Part shown: piece by piece, positions 31,631-43,590 of the stretch
Layout: each line of letters begins with the position of its first letter
Numbering within the stretch: the stretch's first letter is position 1
Assembly: GCF_017591425.1 (NCBI RefSeq)
Contig: NW_024465885.1
Location: forward strand, 40,543,001 to 40,607,000
Direction of reading: 5' to 3'
Source: Ochotona curzoniae
Taxonomy: Eukaryota; Chordata; Mammalia; Lagomorpha; Ochotonidae
DNA length: 64,000 nucleotides
Made by a program: the position numbers and the translations under genes
The notes under the pieces: generated by a model
Told to the model about the DNA's origin: nothing
Seen by the model: the letters and a program-made list of their open reading frames with translations, nothing else
Databases searched by the model: none

Positions 31631-31928
31631 ACCTCCCGGCCGTGGGGCAGATGCCAGTGAAGTAGAAGGCCTAGCCTCTTTCTGTGTGCTCACAGCCCAT
31701 ATGGGTCGGAGCTTGGGTTCCGGCGGCTCCGCTTCCAATCCAGCTTCTTGATAATGACCTTCAAGACCTTGGGCCCCTGCACTCACATGGGAAACCCACA
31801 AGAAGATACTGGCCCCTGGTTTTCAATTGGCTCAACTCTGGTCGTTAAAGCTATTGGAGAGTGAAGTAGCAGATGAAAGATTTCCGTCTCTCTCAACTCT
31901 TTCAGATATAAATAAATCTTTCTTTAAG
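31631..31928 (+). mobile_element. CSINE, diverged (sense)
   Basis: Blocks in order are CAGCCCATATGGGTCGGAGC, GCTCCGCTTCCAATCCAGC, CTTGGGCCCCTGCACTCAC, TGGGAAACCCACAAGAAG, TTGGAGAGTGAAGTAGCAG and ATATAAATAAATCTTTC. The head is strongly mutated. Confidence 0.75.
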
Positions 31929-31939
31929 CAAAGCAATGA

Positions 31940-32440
31940 GTATTCAGTGAGCATTCACTGATAGGGTGTGTCTTGGGTTCTCACAGTGTCCCAAGCACTC
32001 TTAAGCACTGGCAGGGCAGAGGTGAGAAAATCCGACAAAACCGCATATTTTGAATAAGTTTGCAAGAAAGAAACCAAATAGATGACTGAACTATTGACAC
32101 ACCAGGTAGAGATACTGTTAAAAGCAGTAAAGGGATCAGGAGTGCAAAGGAAGTAGTGGCTACCTAGGGGTGACATTGTGCTTTAGTATGTAGCACAATC
32201 GGTTTTGGTCTCACTGGGAAGCTGACATCCAAGTGGAGACCTGGAGCAGGTGAGGGGAGTAAGCCCCTTGTCACCAGGATGAAGAACTCTCCAGATGGAG
32301 GAAACAACGATTGGCAGAAGTCCTGAAGATATGAAACACAGAAATGATGCAGAATGATAGAAAATTCAGTGTCTCTGAAACAGATGGTGGCAGAGAGAGA
32401 GAGGAAGGAGGAAGTAGGAAATATTTTCCAGAAAACTGTA
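31940..32440 (+). mobile_element. Ancient mammalian repeat, first part
   Basis: The order TTCAGTGAGCATTCACTGAT, AAGCACTCTTAAGCACTGGC, GGCAGAGGTGAGAAAATC, GGGAAGCTGACATCCAAGTG, GAGACCTGGAGCAGGTGAGG and AGATGGAGGAAACAACGATT follows a common old mammalian repeat. Its consensus runs from an ATTTATTGAGTGCCTACTATG-like start through a GCAGAGACCTGAATGAAGTG-like block. I recognise the pattern but not the family name with certainty. Confidence 0.5.
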
Positions 32441-32793
32441 CCATAATGAAGACTCAGGGATGAATGAATGACTGCTAGGAAAGTTCATGGGTTAAATTAG
32501 TGAGAAGCAATGTGTCAGTTACACTCAGGACTTTGGACAGACAGATCCAGGGACCCCAAAACTGGTACCACCATAGTCGTCCTTTCCCAGCAAGAGCTGC
32601 AGTTATGAGCATCCCTTCTGTTCTTTTTCTGAAAGCAACAGTTCAGCATCTATGCTTTAAAATGTGTCTAAGGAGCTGCTTTACTAAATTGATGTAGAAA
32701 TATTTACACAGTGTTATGTCTTAGTGATGCTTCATGCAGGACAGAGCCATCTTAGAGAACGCCGGTAGGATGGACTTGGCACTTCAACCTATA

Positions 32794-32904
32794 GATGAGG
32801 AGAGATCTTCCCGTCCTAGCTGGGTGTGCTTCCAGAGATGACAAATAGGACTTGAACAAGTAAAGGACGTGAGAAGTCTAGCCCATGATTTCACAGAGAA
32901 ATGA
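32794..32904. repeat. 111-bp duplicated segment, copy 1
   Basis: This segment recurs at 34068-34178 without indels and with four mismatches, about 96% identity. It begins GATGAGGAGAGATCTTCCCG and ends CACAGAGAAATGA. Flanking sequence on both sides differs between the copies. Copy 1 runs on into sequence that resembles a MIR 3' part (to about 33060), so it may be the original. Confidence 0.95.
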
Positions 32905-33169
32905 GCCACCTTAGCTGGAGAACTGGTCACTCCAGCACACCTGGGAATGAACTAGCTAGAGATTGCAGGTCTTCTCAAGACGTGAACTTGAGTTCTGAAG
33001 CTAATATCATGCACTATCATCCGGTGCTCTCAATTGAACCAGTATGTTCTACAGTTCTATGGCCACTTTCACTCATAAAGCCAGGGAGGCAGAGGCCAGA
33101 AAGATAATCCACTGTTTTCACTGAGCTACTTCCTTACAGGACAGAATGAACACAAAATAAAGTAGTAAG

Positions 33170-34067
33170 TTTGTTTTTAAATGTTGATGGATAAGCACTG
33201 TGGAGATGATAGAAATATGAAATGTACCAGACAGTCTGCTAGCAACTCCAGATGGTCAGCTAACAAAAACCTCAGAAAAAAAGTGATGTTTAAGCTGAGA
33301 TCTGAAGGTCAGGAGAAGCATACAGGAATGATTTTCAACAGTGGAAATAACTAGACCAAACACAGCTATGAGCATGACATGAGCAAGGAAGCCAGAATTG
33401 CAGGTCAAATAAATTATGTAGTCAGCAAATAGGCAGAGGCCAGCAGGGCCTTGTGGCCCATAATAAGGTATTTGGGTCTTATTCCCCTGTAATGAGTAGC
33501 CAAAGGAGGGCTTTAAGTCCGTAAATGAAATGTTCTAATTTGTGTTCTTAAAAGATTAGGGTAGGATTTTTTAAAAGATCACCTAGGGGAAAGGCATAGG
33601 AAAACGTGAACTATAAGACCAAGAAGGAGGTTATCAAAACAAACAGGGGAAAATCCAGGTCAGATTGGACGGTAATAAAGATAAACAAAAAATGAAAAAA
33701 GATGCATGAGGGATAAATTTTGGAGTTAGAACCAATAGGCTTTTCTGGTGTTTAAGATGGAAGAGTTGTAGAAAATAGAAAAATCAAGAGCTATTCTTAA
33801 TGCCTCCACTGTGCCAAAGCAAGGATGGAAGCTGGAGCTAAGGGTTGCATATTAGGGGAGAACATCAAGGGTACAATTATGAACATGTTGAATTTCAAAT
33901 CATATGCACATATATATAAGCTGAGATGTTAGACTGCTTGTTTTGTATGCCTGTCTGGATTTCTCAGGAGGGATGAGGTCGGAGCTGTAAACTGAAACTC
34001 CTCAGCAGTGATCCGTGCTTAGTATCAAGGCGCTGGACACATCACCCCAAGACATTGTGCAGTAGGC
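33170..34067 (+). mobile_element. Ancient mammalian repeat, second part
   Basis: Continuation of the family seen at 31940: GTTTAAGCTGAGATCTGAAG, GCAGGGCCTTGTGGCCCATA, ATAAGGTATTTGGGTCTTAT, CCAAAGGAGGGCTTTAAG, TTCTTAAAAGAT and AACATGTTGAATTTCAAATC. These correspond to the family's GGGCCTTGTAGGCCATGG, GACTTTGG and GAGGGTTTTAAGCAG blocks. The frames here are not coding. Confidence 0.55.
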
Positions 34068-34178
34068 GATGAGGAGAGATCTTCCCGTCCTAGCTGGGTG
34101 TGCTTCCAGAGATAACAACTGGGACTTGAACAAGTAAAGGACGTGAGAAGTCTAGCCCATGATTTCACAGGGAAATGA
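34068..34178. repeat. 111-bp duplicated segment, copy 2
   Basis: Second copy of the segment at 32794-32904, in the same orientation, 1,274 bp away start to start. It sits between blocks of the ancient repeat, as if inserted there. Confidence 0.95.
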
Positions 34179-34960
34179 TCAGCACACAATGTTAGAGATA
34201 TAAAGAGTCAGGGGAGCCGATTCTGTGGAAGACTCTGACCAGTCAGGGGATATAGGAACAGAGAAATGACATGTTGGGTCACTCCTGGACTTTGACACAG
34301 CCTTTCAAAGCTGTGCAATGCCATGTATGTGTTACAGACATACCACGAATCTTTGTGAAATACATGATAAAAACCACATGCCAACTAGTGACTGGTCCCA
34401 ACAGTACATTTGGATGAGTAAAAAAAAAAAAATTTGCTTCCTATTCTGAAATATTTAGCTTATGTGCCCAGATGCGAGGTACGATAAAGTACTGGGGGCA
34501 AAGAGAAAAATATGGATGCTGTTTTTGCTCTCCTGGAGCTTTTATTCTGATGAATAAAGTCCAGCCATGATCAAGGAGCCAAGAAATGATTTCTTTTCCG
34601 AAAGTGACACATGCCATGCTGAACGTGAAGGGGGGGGTGTGTCTGGAGAGAACAGGTGGATCACAGAAATCTCCAGGAATTGGAGGCACGGGAATGTGCA
34701 GACATGGAAGCCCCAAGATAAGGACAGAAATCCAAGAATGCCGAGATTGGGATGAGTTTGCTGTATTTGAAGAACTTGCAGGAACTCAGTGCTGAGAGGA
34801 TGCCGAGACAAGGGACACAAGAAGGGGCACCGTTGCTTGGCGAGGTGAAAGAGCTAACGTGGGGACAGATGCAGAAGACACATGGCAAGAACTTTTGATT
34901 TTAGCATTGCAGTAAAATTGAAAGTCAGTTGCGGGGGTTAAGCCTGAGGGTTGCCTGTAT
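34179..34960 (+). mobile_element. Ancient mammalian repeat, further decayed parts
   Basis: After copy 2 the old-repeat character continues (TTAGAGATATAAAGAGTCAG, GATTCTGTGGAAGACTCTG). Near 34480-34560 there is GATAAAGTACTGGGGGCAAAG and CTCTCCTGGAGCTTTTATTC, which resembles another copy of the start of the same family. Edges are uncertain. The overlapping frames at 34441-34888 on both strands are artefacts of this repeat. Confidence 0.4.
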
Positions 34961-35069
34961 GTAATCTTGTCTCAGTTTTAGGAATGTAACAGCAGTGATG
35001 GTGTAAACAGTGGGTTATGGAAGCAGAGTCAATTAGGATTTTACTCAAACGGCCCAGCGTAAAAGAGAT

Positions 35070-35190
35070 GGTGACATGAAATAAAGTGAAAGAAATGAGT
35101 GAAATGGTAAACAGTAGAGCTGGGACTCACACAATGGAACTGCCGGACTTCAAAGCTGTGCTGTTTCTCATGACTTCACACTGTCGTGCA
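35070..35190 (+). mobile_element. MIR SINE fragment
   Basis: GAAATGGTAAACAGTAGAGC, TGGGACTCACACAATGGAAC and CCGGACTTCAAAGCTGTGCT follow the MIR order AGTGGCAGAGCTGGGATTCGAACC...GACTCCAAAGCC. Confidence 0.5.
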
Positions 35191-36819
35191 AATCCAGTGA
35201 TCCATGACAACTTGGCTGTAATCCAGCAGGCAGTGCAGTAGAAGCATGCCACGTTACCAGGAAGTTTTTCTTACGATACATAAAGGTGACAAACTTGGCA
35301 CTTATATAAGGGTTTTATATCAGATATATATGAGACATAACCACAAAACAGTAAGTTAAAACCCAAACAATACAGAGGTGCAAGGATGCATTTAAGCCAC
35401 TTTTTGTTAGATATTACCTATTTCTGAAAGATTTCTTTGCCGATGACAATTTTTTTCTTGTTGTCATTAAAGGAATAATTTTACAAAGAAATATGTTTAT
35501 TAAACTGATAGAAAGCTACTTAATTTATAAACTAACAGCAAAATAATAGTCTTTCAATTATGTATTGCAGCAGATTTGCCCCCTTCGGATCTAACATGAC
35601 TTCTTATAGAATGGTGTTACTTCATTGAGCTTTCAAACAGCTTCCAAGTTAATTCTAAATTTATAATGCCCATCATGTCCTAGTGGCCTGGAAAAACATT
35701 TTTAAAACTTCAAAGAAAATAAAGATGACAGAATAATAGTTCCTTTGCTGTTCCTAAGAGACAAACCCTGGAGAATGACCCCTGCCCTGCCCAGGGAAGC
35801 TTACTTTCCCCAACGATGTCATTTACCAAGACATGCTGCATAGCCCTCCACCAATCCCTAACTCCACCTCCCCGCATGTCCCCTGTGGCCCATGGCCCTC
35901 TCTGTGGGCTCCTTACACTGCTTCACTGCAGTGTCTAGCCACTCCTTATTCCCACAGGAACTGCTTCTCTGGGCCAATGTTCCTTATTTCCTTCCACTGC
36001 CAGATGCTAATGTGTTCACTCCCGAACTACCTGAACAGCTCTCAGTCATGCCACTCAAAGCAGTTATGGGATCTCGCTAGAACAATGTTTGTTTTAGGAA
36101 CGAGGGAGCTGCTTAGTAGAAGCAGCCTGTTTCATGAGATACCACACCCCACCAAGTCTCCTCGCAGCTCTGTTCAGAGGCTGACTGGCCCTTCCCTGAT
36201 GCAAAAATCTCATTTTCCCTATGGGAGCTTGATTTTTATAGAAAATCCCTGTATTCTATGCTGGCAATATCAGAAGTCAAGTAATCATGTGACTAACTGT
36301 ACAGCACCTTTGCCGACCTTCCTGTAATTTTAGAAGCGGCTTGGGCACAGCTTTGAGAGTTCTGAACCTCCTCAAAGGAATGATAAAGAAGGAATCTGAT
36401 GAGCTTGTGAGAATCAATAATGGTTGTATGAATGCAGATCAAATCCCTGACCTCAACTGATAATGGCAAACAGATAAGGGTATTCCATGGAGGAGTTTGC
36501 AGCTATGCTGTGTCTCTGGGATGGGGAGAACACCGGAAGGAGCTTTCAGGTCCCCTGGTAATGATCTGGGTAGGTGGCATTCAAGCAGCGGCCGAGATAT
36601 ACGGTACGGTCTTGTCAGCACCAGGGTGGCTTCAGCTAAGGTTCCAGCTCTTCTGTGCTTGACAAAACATTCTTCTCTCATCATGCCTGAGGGTACTCTT
36701 TTGCAATGTTTTGGAATTTGTGACCAGATAGATATAAGTTAGCTTTGTATCTTTTATTCTTTCTAACTGAAAGAGTCAGGCAAATACCGTAACTTGTATA
36801 TATGCCAATTGTATCGAAT
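35191..36819. other. Non-coding DNA, nothing recognised
   Basis: Contains a 164-codon plus-strand frame at 35833-36327, among the longest here. It is rich in serine and proline at the start, has no domain or signal peptide, and its first third is low-complexity CT-rich DNA; I judge it non-coding. No interspersed repeat was recognised. Confidence 0.45.
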
Positions 36820-36955
36820 GCAACGTGAGAATGACACTGAACCCCTGGGTTGATGTAAGAAGTAAATGAAGAGCCATTGGTAACCACCGTTGGTGAAGCA
36901 CATTGGCAGAGTGGTTATTCGATAAATAGCAGCAGTTATGACCTGTTTCCCTTCA
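36820..36955 (+). mobile_element. MIR SINE fragment
   Basis: GAATGACACTGAACCCCTGG, TTGATGTAAGAAGTAAATGA, AAGCACATTGGCAGAGTGG and TTCGATAAATAGCAGCAGTT match the second half of MIR, whose consensus has GTTGTGAGGATTAAATGAG and CAGTGCCTGGCACATAGTAGG, then CAATAAATG. Confidence 0.6.
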
Positions 36956-39900
36956 TCCACAAAGGAAGAAAGGGAGGCACGTAAAGGAGCCTCATTTGAT
37001 GTCCCATGAAGGCATGCTAGGGATTGAAAAACAAGAAATCAAGCACTTCTAACATTCAGTTTGGATCTGGGTTCAAGAGACCAATGGCATTTAAGTAAGA
37101 TGTGCTGGTGTTTAAATGATCTTCCCAGGGACTCCAGAGAAAAGAAGAGGCTGTTTAAGTTCTTGGACTGTTAGAAACCTCCCAGCTGCAGCTCCAGAGC
37201 CTTGGGCGGACTAGCGGCTGCTGCTGACAGTGCCTTCCGCAAACAACAGCACAATCAAATCCCTCCCTTGCCTTCTTTTGGCTCAGGACAAGGGATAGGG
37301 AAAATGTTTTCCTGTAGGGAAGAAGAAAGTCAAGGAGACAGAGATTTGGGCACCTGGGGAACTCTCCTGCTGCTCCCACAAGCTCCTATTTTTGATCCAT
37401 GACCCTCTCATCTGACTTCCCTGCCTTCTGAGTGATCCAAACCACAAGGGGTGATTCATGTCCATTAATGGGTCAAAGATACTATGTCCAATACCAGGAG
37501 GGTGCATAGTTCCCGTGGCCTTTGGATGCAATTACTTCTTGACAAAACCTTTGATACTGTGATTGCTTTGTTAAATGCAAAGCATGTAGCTGAGAACATG
37601 AATGTGTTTCGGAAATGAGAAAGCAATTACTGCATCTCTTAAATATTTATGGATTTAAGAATTTGAACATTTTAGAGGGAAGAAAGGAGTCACAGGCACT
37701 GTTATCATCACAGGATGATATCCAGTAACCTAGCTGATGGCCAGTTCATTGAGAGGATAAACATGGACTATTTTAATTTGAAATATTTAGTGGAAGCATA
37801 GGAGATTTTGTTTAGTCCAACTGCATGTTGAAAATGATAAAATATTTTGGATGGAGTTAATAAGCACATTCTAAAATTCTTTTCATCCTCTTAAAATCTG
37901 CTTTCAAGGTAGCTACTAGAAAACTTAAAATTATATGTGCGACTCAAATTTGTGATAGAGACCTTTGAATTTTCTGCATAGACAATCGAGGCAGACAATC
38001 TCTAATAGAGAAAGCTTTGTGTCCTCTCTTCCAATTCTGATGTCTTCTGTTTATGCCAAAGCTTTCAGCCCTGTGTCAGTCAACAGGGATAAGAGTCCAT
38101 CTGTTTTCTATTGTTGCCGATTTTCCTGGCAGGGAGGAAGCATAGTCTCTTTGTCATCATTAGGTAAGTGGATACCTGCAAGTTGTCTGTACTCATCTCT
38201 GGTCAGTCAGAGTTGTTTCTCTCTTCCAAATTTGTCGTTTTGACTATTAAAGGTTGTTGAATTCTACAAAATTGCTTTAGGTACAAATCTTTTAAGCCCA
38301 TGTTTTTCTTACTTAGCCTATCAGGTTGATCTCTTTAATAACTGCCTGGTAGGACAGCCTTGGCTAATATAGAAAAAGTCCCACTTAGCTATATTTATTT
38401 AATGTGGTTCTGGAGTCAGTTTGACAGTAGTTTAAAAACTTTTCTATATACATATTTGAAAATATTAGTTTTAATTTTCTATTGTCTTGTGCTAAGCTAG
38501 ATGAGTAGTTCCCACCTCATAATATCTATTTTTACATAAAAGTATTTTTTTCTCCCTACCAAATTTGTGTTTCAGGTCTTTTCGTATCCCATACTTTATA
38601 ATATTTTTTAAATTTCAGGTTGTTAAAAAGAAATTTTAAAAGCCAATTTGGTATTGTTTAAGTTATTATAGAGTTTGTTATTCATCATTGAACAATAAAA
38701 CAGAATTTATTAGCTCCTCATGACCCAGACAAGCTTAATGATCAAAGACCAATATAAGCAAGGATTTGTGTTAACTCCTAAAAGTTGTCAGTGATGAAGT
38801 GTGGACAGCTTGGATCACTTTTCAATCTTTCACATTTATTGATTTCACTGGACTCCACAACACCTACTTTGTGCAATGGAGGCTTTGTTTACTGTAAGAC
38901 ACAAGAACTCCACTTTAGAAGAATCTGAACTTCCGTCTTGAATCAGCTCTTGTGTGTGAGATAACCAGTCAGGTGCTCCCAGTGGGAAGAGCATTTATAT
39001 TTATGAAATAGCTACCCAGGGTCTAGGATGGAAGATTAATGTGCTATACTAAACACAGAGAAAAAACTATGAACAAAACTGCATTCAGCAGGTGAATTGT
39101 TTTTTGACAATTTAGACTACTCCATGGGAAACCATGCAGTTGGGGCAAGTGGTGCATGGCTGCAAGGAGCATGGCTCCACTGTTGGCAAGTCTACGAGAC
39201 TTTCTAGCTGTACGTCAAGGCCCAGTGCAATGTCTCTCTAAATCACCTCATTGCTGCCTCACCCATTGTACGGACACTTGATCAGCTCTTTGATATTTGT
39301 TGGAATTCTCTTGAGGGCGTTATTGTTTTGCTGCATATATGGAATGGTTTCTGTAACTGGTATAATACCTGAAATTAATTTTATCAATTATTTTATGGTA
39401 AAAGGATCTTTGACAACTTAAAATAAAATGAGACACAGTTGAAAGCATACAGTAGCACAATTGAGCCTATATTGTTCCCAAATGTCTTTTTATGTGCCCA
39501 TCTTTGTCCTGTGTAATATTCTCCTTAAGAAATAGCTTGATAATATCTTAGAATTACAGAGGTAGAAAGAGTTTATTTACTGTGCAGCCTTAAATTGCTG
39601 CAACACATGGAGTGACACAATCATTTTGGCTTCCCATCATGTAAAGCAGAAAATATATGGGGCACCCACTAAAAGGGCGATTTATGTTACAAGGCCCTAG
39701 AGGGAAATAATTTAAAATTTCTACCTTATATTGGCACTTATATGTAGGAAAAGAAAATAGTTTGAAAAGATAAAAAGACATTTCTTGTGAAGGTCTGCCA
39801 TTCATGGAAAGACCAAGCCACCCTGATCCTTCCCGCTGCCCTTTAATGAAAGAACAAAAAACAGCTGAATCAGTACCAGGTGAAGGTAATGGTGGTTAGT

Positions 39901-40599
39901 GTATGATTGATTATAAGAATCTATGACATATGCTTTTATTAATTCCTTTCTTTTATTAACTTTCTGTGAATTTTGTATTCTTGATTTTTTCCTAAGTAGA
40001 ATTAGTTGAAGTTTAGTGAAAATTGACTTCGGAAATAAGTAAGTCACCTTTCACTATGTAGCCATGGAGTTTCTGCCTTCAGCCGGGTGACTGAAGGTTT
40101 GACTGAATAATGGCTTGCCAAGAATGTTTTCATTAAAGCAAAATAATATATATTTTTAGGATTTTTGTTAAAATATTCTCATAACCATGAAGTAAAAAGG
40201 GAAAAAATCAATGTTGCTCAAAAACTTGTGATGATTTCTGTATAAATCAAGAGGGCAGCTTTTCTGAGTTGTCCATTATGAACATCTTGCTGTAGTGGTC
40301 CACTCATTGCTTGTCTTCCTGTTCTTGCTGATCCGTGCATCCTCTGTGAGCTCTGAAGTCATCGGAAGCTGGTCTCTGGCACTACACATTTGAATTGCTG
40401 ACAGTATATTAATGGCAGTGGACAACTGCAATATATAAGTTTATAAATAATTTACTTTTTCTGAGTTTAATATACTTTTATATTCATATGACTTCACTAT
40501 TGGCAATACTTCTGTATTTACTTGTCTGTGTATAGGTTTGTATGTGTGAATCCATGTAATGAAATACTCCACAATTATTTGTCCTTATTTATACGTTGA
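36956..40599. other. Repeat-poor non-coding interval
   Basis: About 3.6 kb without any SINE or LINE I can name. Frames are short and unsupported. AT-rich stretches occur at 38400-38700 and 39350-39450. Confidence 0.45.
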
Positions 40600-40918
40600 T
40601 ACTGCTTTTGTAAATCAACACAAAAATGGAAAACCAGATATATAGAGAGAACGTGATGCAGAGAAAAAGATCCTTTTGTCTGCTGGTTCACTCCCCAGGT
40701 AGCCCCTATGTCCGGAGCTAAGCAGATCGAAAGCCAAGAGCCACGAGCTTCCTCTGGGTTGTCCACGCAGGTTCAGGGTCCTAAGTTCTTGAGCTATCCT
40801 CAACTACTTTCACAGGCTGCATGCACAGGTAGGGAGCTGAAGGGGAAGTAGAACAGCCGGGACACAAACCTACACATGCTAGGCAAGGACTTTAGCCACT
40901 AGACTACTATGCCAGGCA
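40600..40918 (-). mobile_element. CSINE, antisense, diverged
   Basis: GAAAACCAGATATATAGAG, TGCTGGTTCACTCCCCAGG, CCAAGAGCCACGAGCTTCC, CAGGTTCAGGGTCCTAAG, AGGGAGCTGAAGGGGAAG and TTTAGCCACTAGACTACTAT appear in the expected antisense order. Confidence 0.82.
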
Positions 40919-41227
40919 ATAGTCACATCGTGTAATTTTTTTTTCATCCACTTCTCCCAAAAGAAGGTCATTGTTCTCCATGACTATTGTTCCGCAGGAA
41001 TTTCATCTATCATTTCTTCCAGAAATTCTCTCATCACTCACTTCTATTTGGATACTTTCTTCTTCTTTCCATTACTGTTTTTATTGCTTTTATTTCCCTG
41101 TCTTCTTTTCTTCAACAGAACATCTTTTGTGTGTGCTACTCTGTTGCTGCGCAATAGCTGAGATGCCTATGGGAACAAAGTCACACTCCGTGAATTTGGT
41201 TGTGATTGGTGGATTTGTTGTAGGGCA

Positions 41228-41405
41228 GTGTGTCTGAACCATGGGGGATTTTTCCCACAAAAGATACTAGTAGAAAACGTTTTCACTGATTGCGATTGGT
41301 GGGGGATGCACTTGGTGTGGAATAGAATCGAGGCCCTGTTATTGAAAAACCTGAAATGCCCAGGGGTCTCAGTGACGCAGATGCCATGCTGATGAACCCT
41401 AATGT
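41228..41405 (+). mobile_element. MER20-like hAT DNA transposon (non-autonomous)
   Basis: The element begins CAGTGTGTCTGAACCATGGG and GGATTTTTCCCAC. It has the central TCACTGATTGCGATTGGTGG, GGGATGCACTTGGTGTGG block and a later CTGAAATGCCCAGGGGTC. These match MER20 landmarks (CAGTGGTTCTCAACC, GGGCGATTTTGCCCCC, GGTTGTCACAACTGGGGG, GATGCTACTGGCATC). It is an old hAT-Charlie relic without transposase. Confidence 0.6.
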
Positions 41406-43479
41406 AGGATGATCAGGGGTGCGTCCTCTCCTTTATTCTCTCTACATGCGGGCACACAAAAGTGAATGGGAAATGTTCATGGAAATTTGAATTGAAAGAT
41501 GTTTTATTCTGCTGTCAAAAGTTGGAATACAGATGATGGGTAGTCTTGAAGAAATTCATGGATAAATGCATATTATAATTGGATTTGAAATTTTTTGTGT
41601 CAAAATAAAGTTACCTTTCAGTTGCATTTTTCCACAAACTTTTAAAGTGCTCTCAAAAATGGAAGGACTTTGTCTTACTGGGCTAATCAATTTTTACAAC
41701 GAATTCTCCAACTTCTGGACTAAGATGAGTGAAGTGAAATGAAAAAAAGCCCATTTACACTGGATTCAATATTAACTTATTTCAAATGTGATTGTGATTA
41801 TTTATTGTGGATTTCTAGTCCCATTCCTCAACAACTCCCACTTTCCCACAGTTGATGCTTCAATAAAATTTTTCTCTGAAATCTTGCTCATCAATCATTC
41901 TGTTTGCTAAAATATCCACAAACTTATTAAATCTGACCTCTTAAAAGTGAAAACATTTTCTGGCTGTCTTCTAAAATAAACATGTAAAATTCCAGACTTC
42001 ACCTTGACAGGTCATAATCTGCCCCATTAGTTTTATCACAGTAAACAGAATGAAATGTGTAAACATAATAAAGAGAAACTGATTTCACAGATGATACTTA
42101 GTTTGCAAACATGGGTAAACATCAAATCACATAAATGAGAGTGGAGTTGCAAACATTTTGGTTTATATAGGAAATGGTATTCATTCGGAATGGATGAATC
42201 ATTTTAAATTAATGACAGACCATGTGTACATCAATATTTTTATTTTTAAAGTTTCTAGAAATCTTAATTTTTAGTTAAGTCATATTACTTTATAATCCTA
42301 AATGCCCAAATTGGTAATACTTTTCAAAATAAAATATGTGTGCTGGCCCTTTTGCTTCAACAAGTCTGTAATGTGGAAATGTTCTTCTGCCCAATAACTA
42401 TTCAAGCATAATTTTTGTGCAGATCTTCACACTTCTACATGATGAATAAGAGTGCAAGAAGCAACCTCAATGTGTGTGGGCAGGCAGCTCCTGGACAGAG
42501 CACTCCGATGGGATCTGCTTGTGCAACGCTGTGCAATGTGGACATCTGCAAGGACGCGGTCATTAGGCAAGCCTGTGCCAACAGAGGGCATGCATATGTA
42601 CATCATGTCACATGTGTTTTTGGATTTTTTAGTCACAGACATTTTGAAAAGGAAGCATGTGGCATTGCATCGGCTGTTATTTCTGAGATGTGAGAATGTG
42701 TGTTAGAAACCGACAAAATTTCTACTTTGCAATTTAGCTCCTAGGTTCTATTTCACATTATCACAATGAAATTTTTCCCCCTTGTTGTCAAATTTCCAAG
42801 TCGGGAAACATGACCTAGGTGATTCTGGTGGGGGATGGTTGAGAAAATTTTGGAATTAAAACTTGGGAATGAAAACAAACAAACAAACAAAAAATGATGG
42901 AGACACGGTGACGAGAACTCGTACAAGGAAAAGATGCATTAAAGGTTATGACATATCATTGAGCAGGATGTTAAGATATCAGTATGGCATGCATAATTTT
43001 AATGACATTTTGCAGTGTTATTCTTTAAAAGAAAGAAGAAAAATAAGTTTGAGCTTGGTGTGCAAAATGAGTCCTATAATGTCTGGTTATGAAAGTCAAG
43101 GGGGAACACAGCACGTCCTTCCACACCCACAATCAATTTGTCTGTCCAAATTCTCTGTTCAAAGTCTGAGTCCTTCTGTGTCTGAGCCTCACGTGGTTGT
43201 CTGAACCTAGCACAGTCCACAGCTTTGTATGGTTGTCTTTGTGCCATCATCCATACATTACCAATCATTTGCAAACGAGTGATGTAATAGCAGTTATAGC
43301 TCATGCTCAACAACCTTTTATAGAATACTTCCAATCTCTTCCTTCTGGGTACAAGAAATGACTTTTAAGTCTGCTAGAATTCAGATGTAACAAAAGCAAC
43401 TTATTTAGCCTCTTAGAGTAGACCTTCCTTAATTTATTGGAATAAAAATAAATTACTATGGATAACAGCCATAAAGGGA
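41406..43479. other. Non-coding DNA, nothing recognised
   Basis: Frames at 42415-42706 overlap on both strands and have no recognised domain. A short AAAC repeat lies near 42873-42890. Confidence 0.5.
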
Positions 43480-43590
43480 TTTTTTATATTTAAAGGGGAA
43501 GAGGGGAGAAAGAAGGTGATGTGGAGGCGGAATCCCTCTATCTACAAAATTAAAAAGGAAAAAATAATTAAAACAAACAAAAAAATAATG
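43480..43590 (+). mobile_element. Possible L1 LINE 3' end (sense)
   Basis: A purine-rich tract (GGGGAAGAGGGGAGAAAGAA, GATGTGGAGGCGG) is followed by ATCCCTCTATCTACAAAATT and an A-rich tail. The layout matches other L1 termini in this window, but the CCTATAAAACTG block is not clear. Confidence 0.4.

Noticed and set aside
35833..36327. 164-codon plus-strand frame
   Set aside because: Starts in CT-rich DNA, has no domain, signal peptide or splice context, and such lengths occur by chance in 64 kb.
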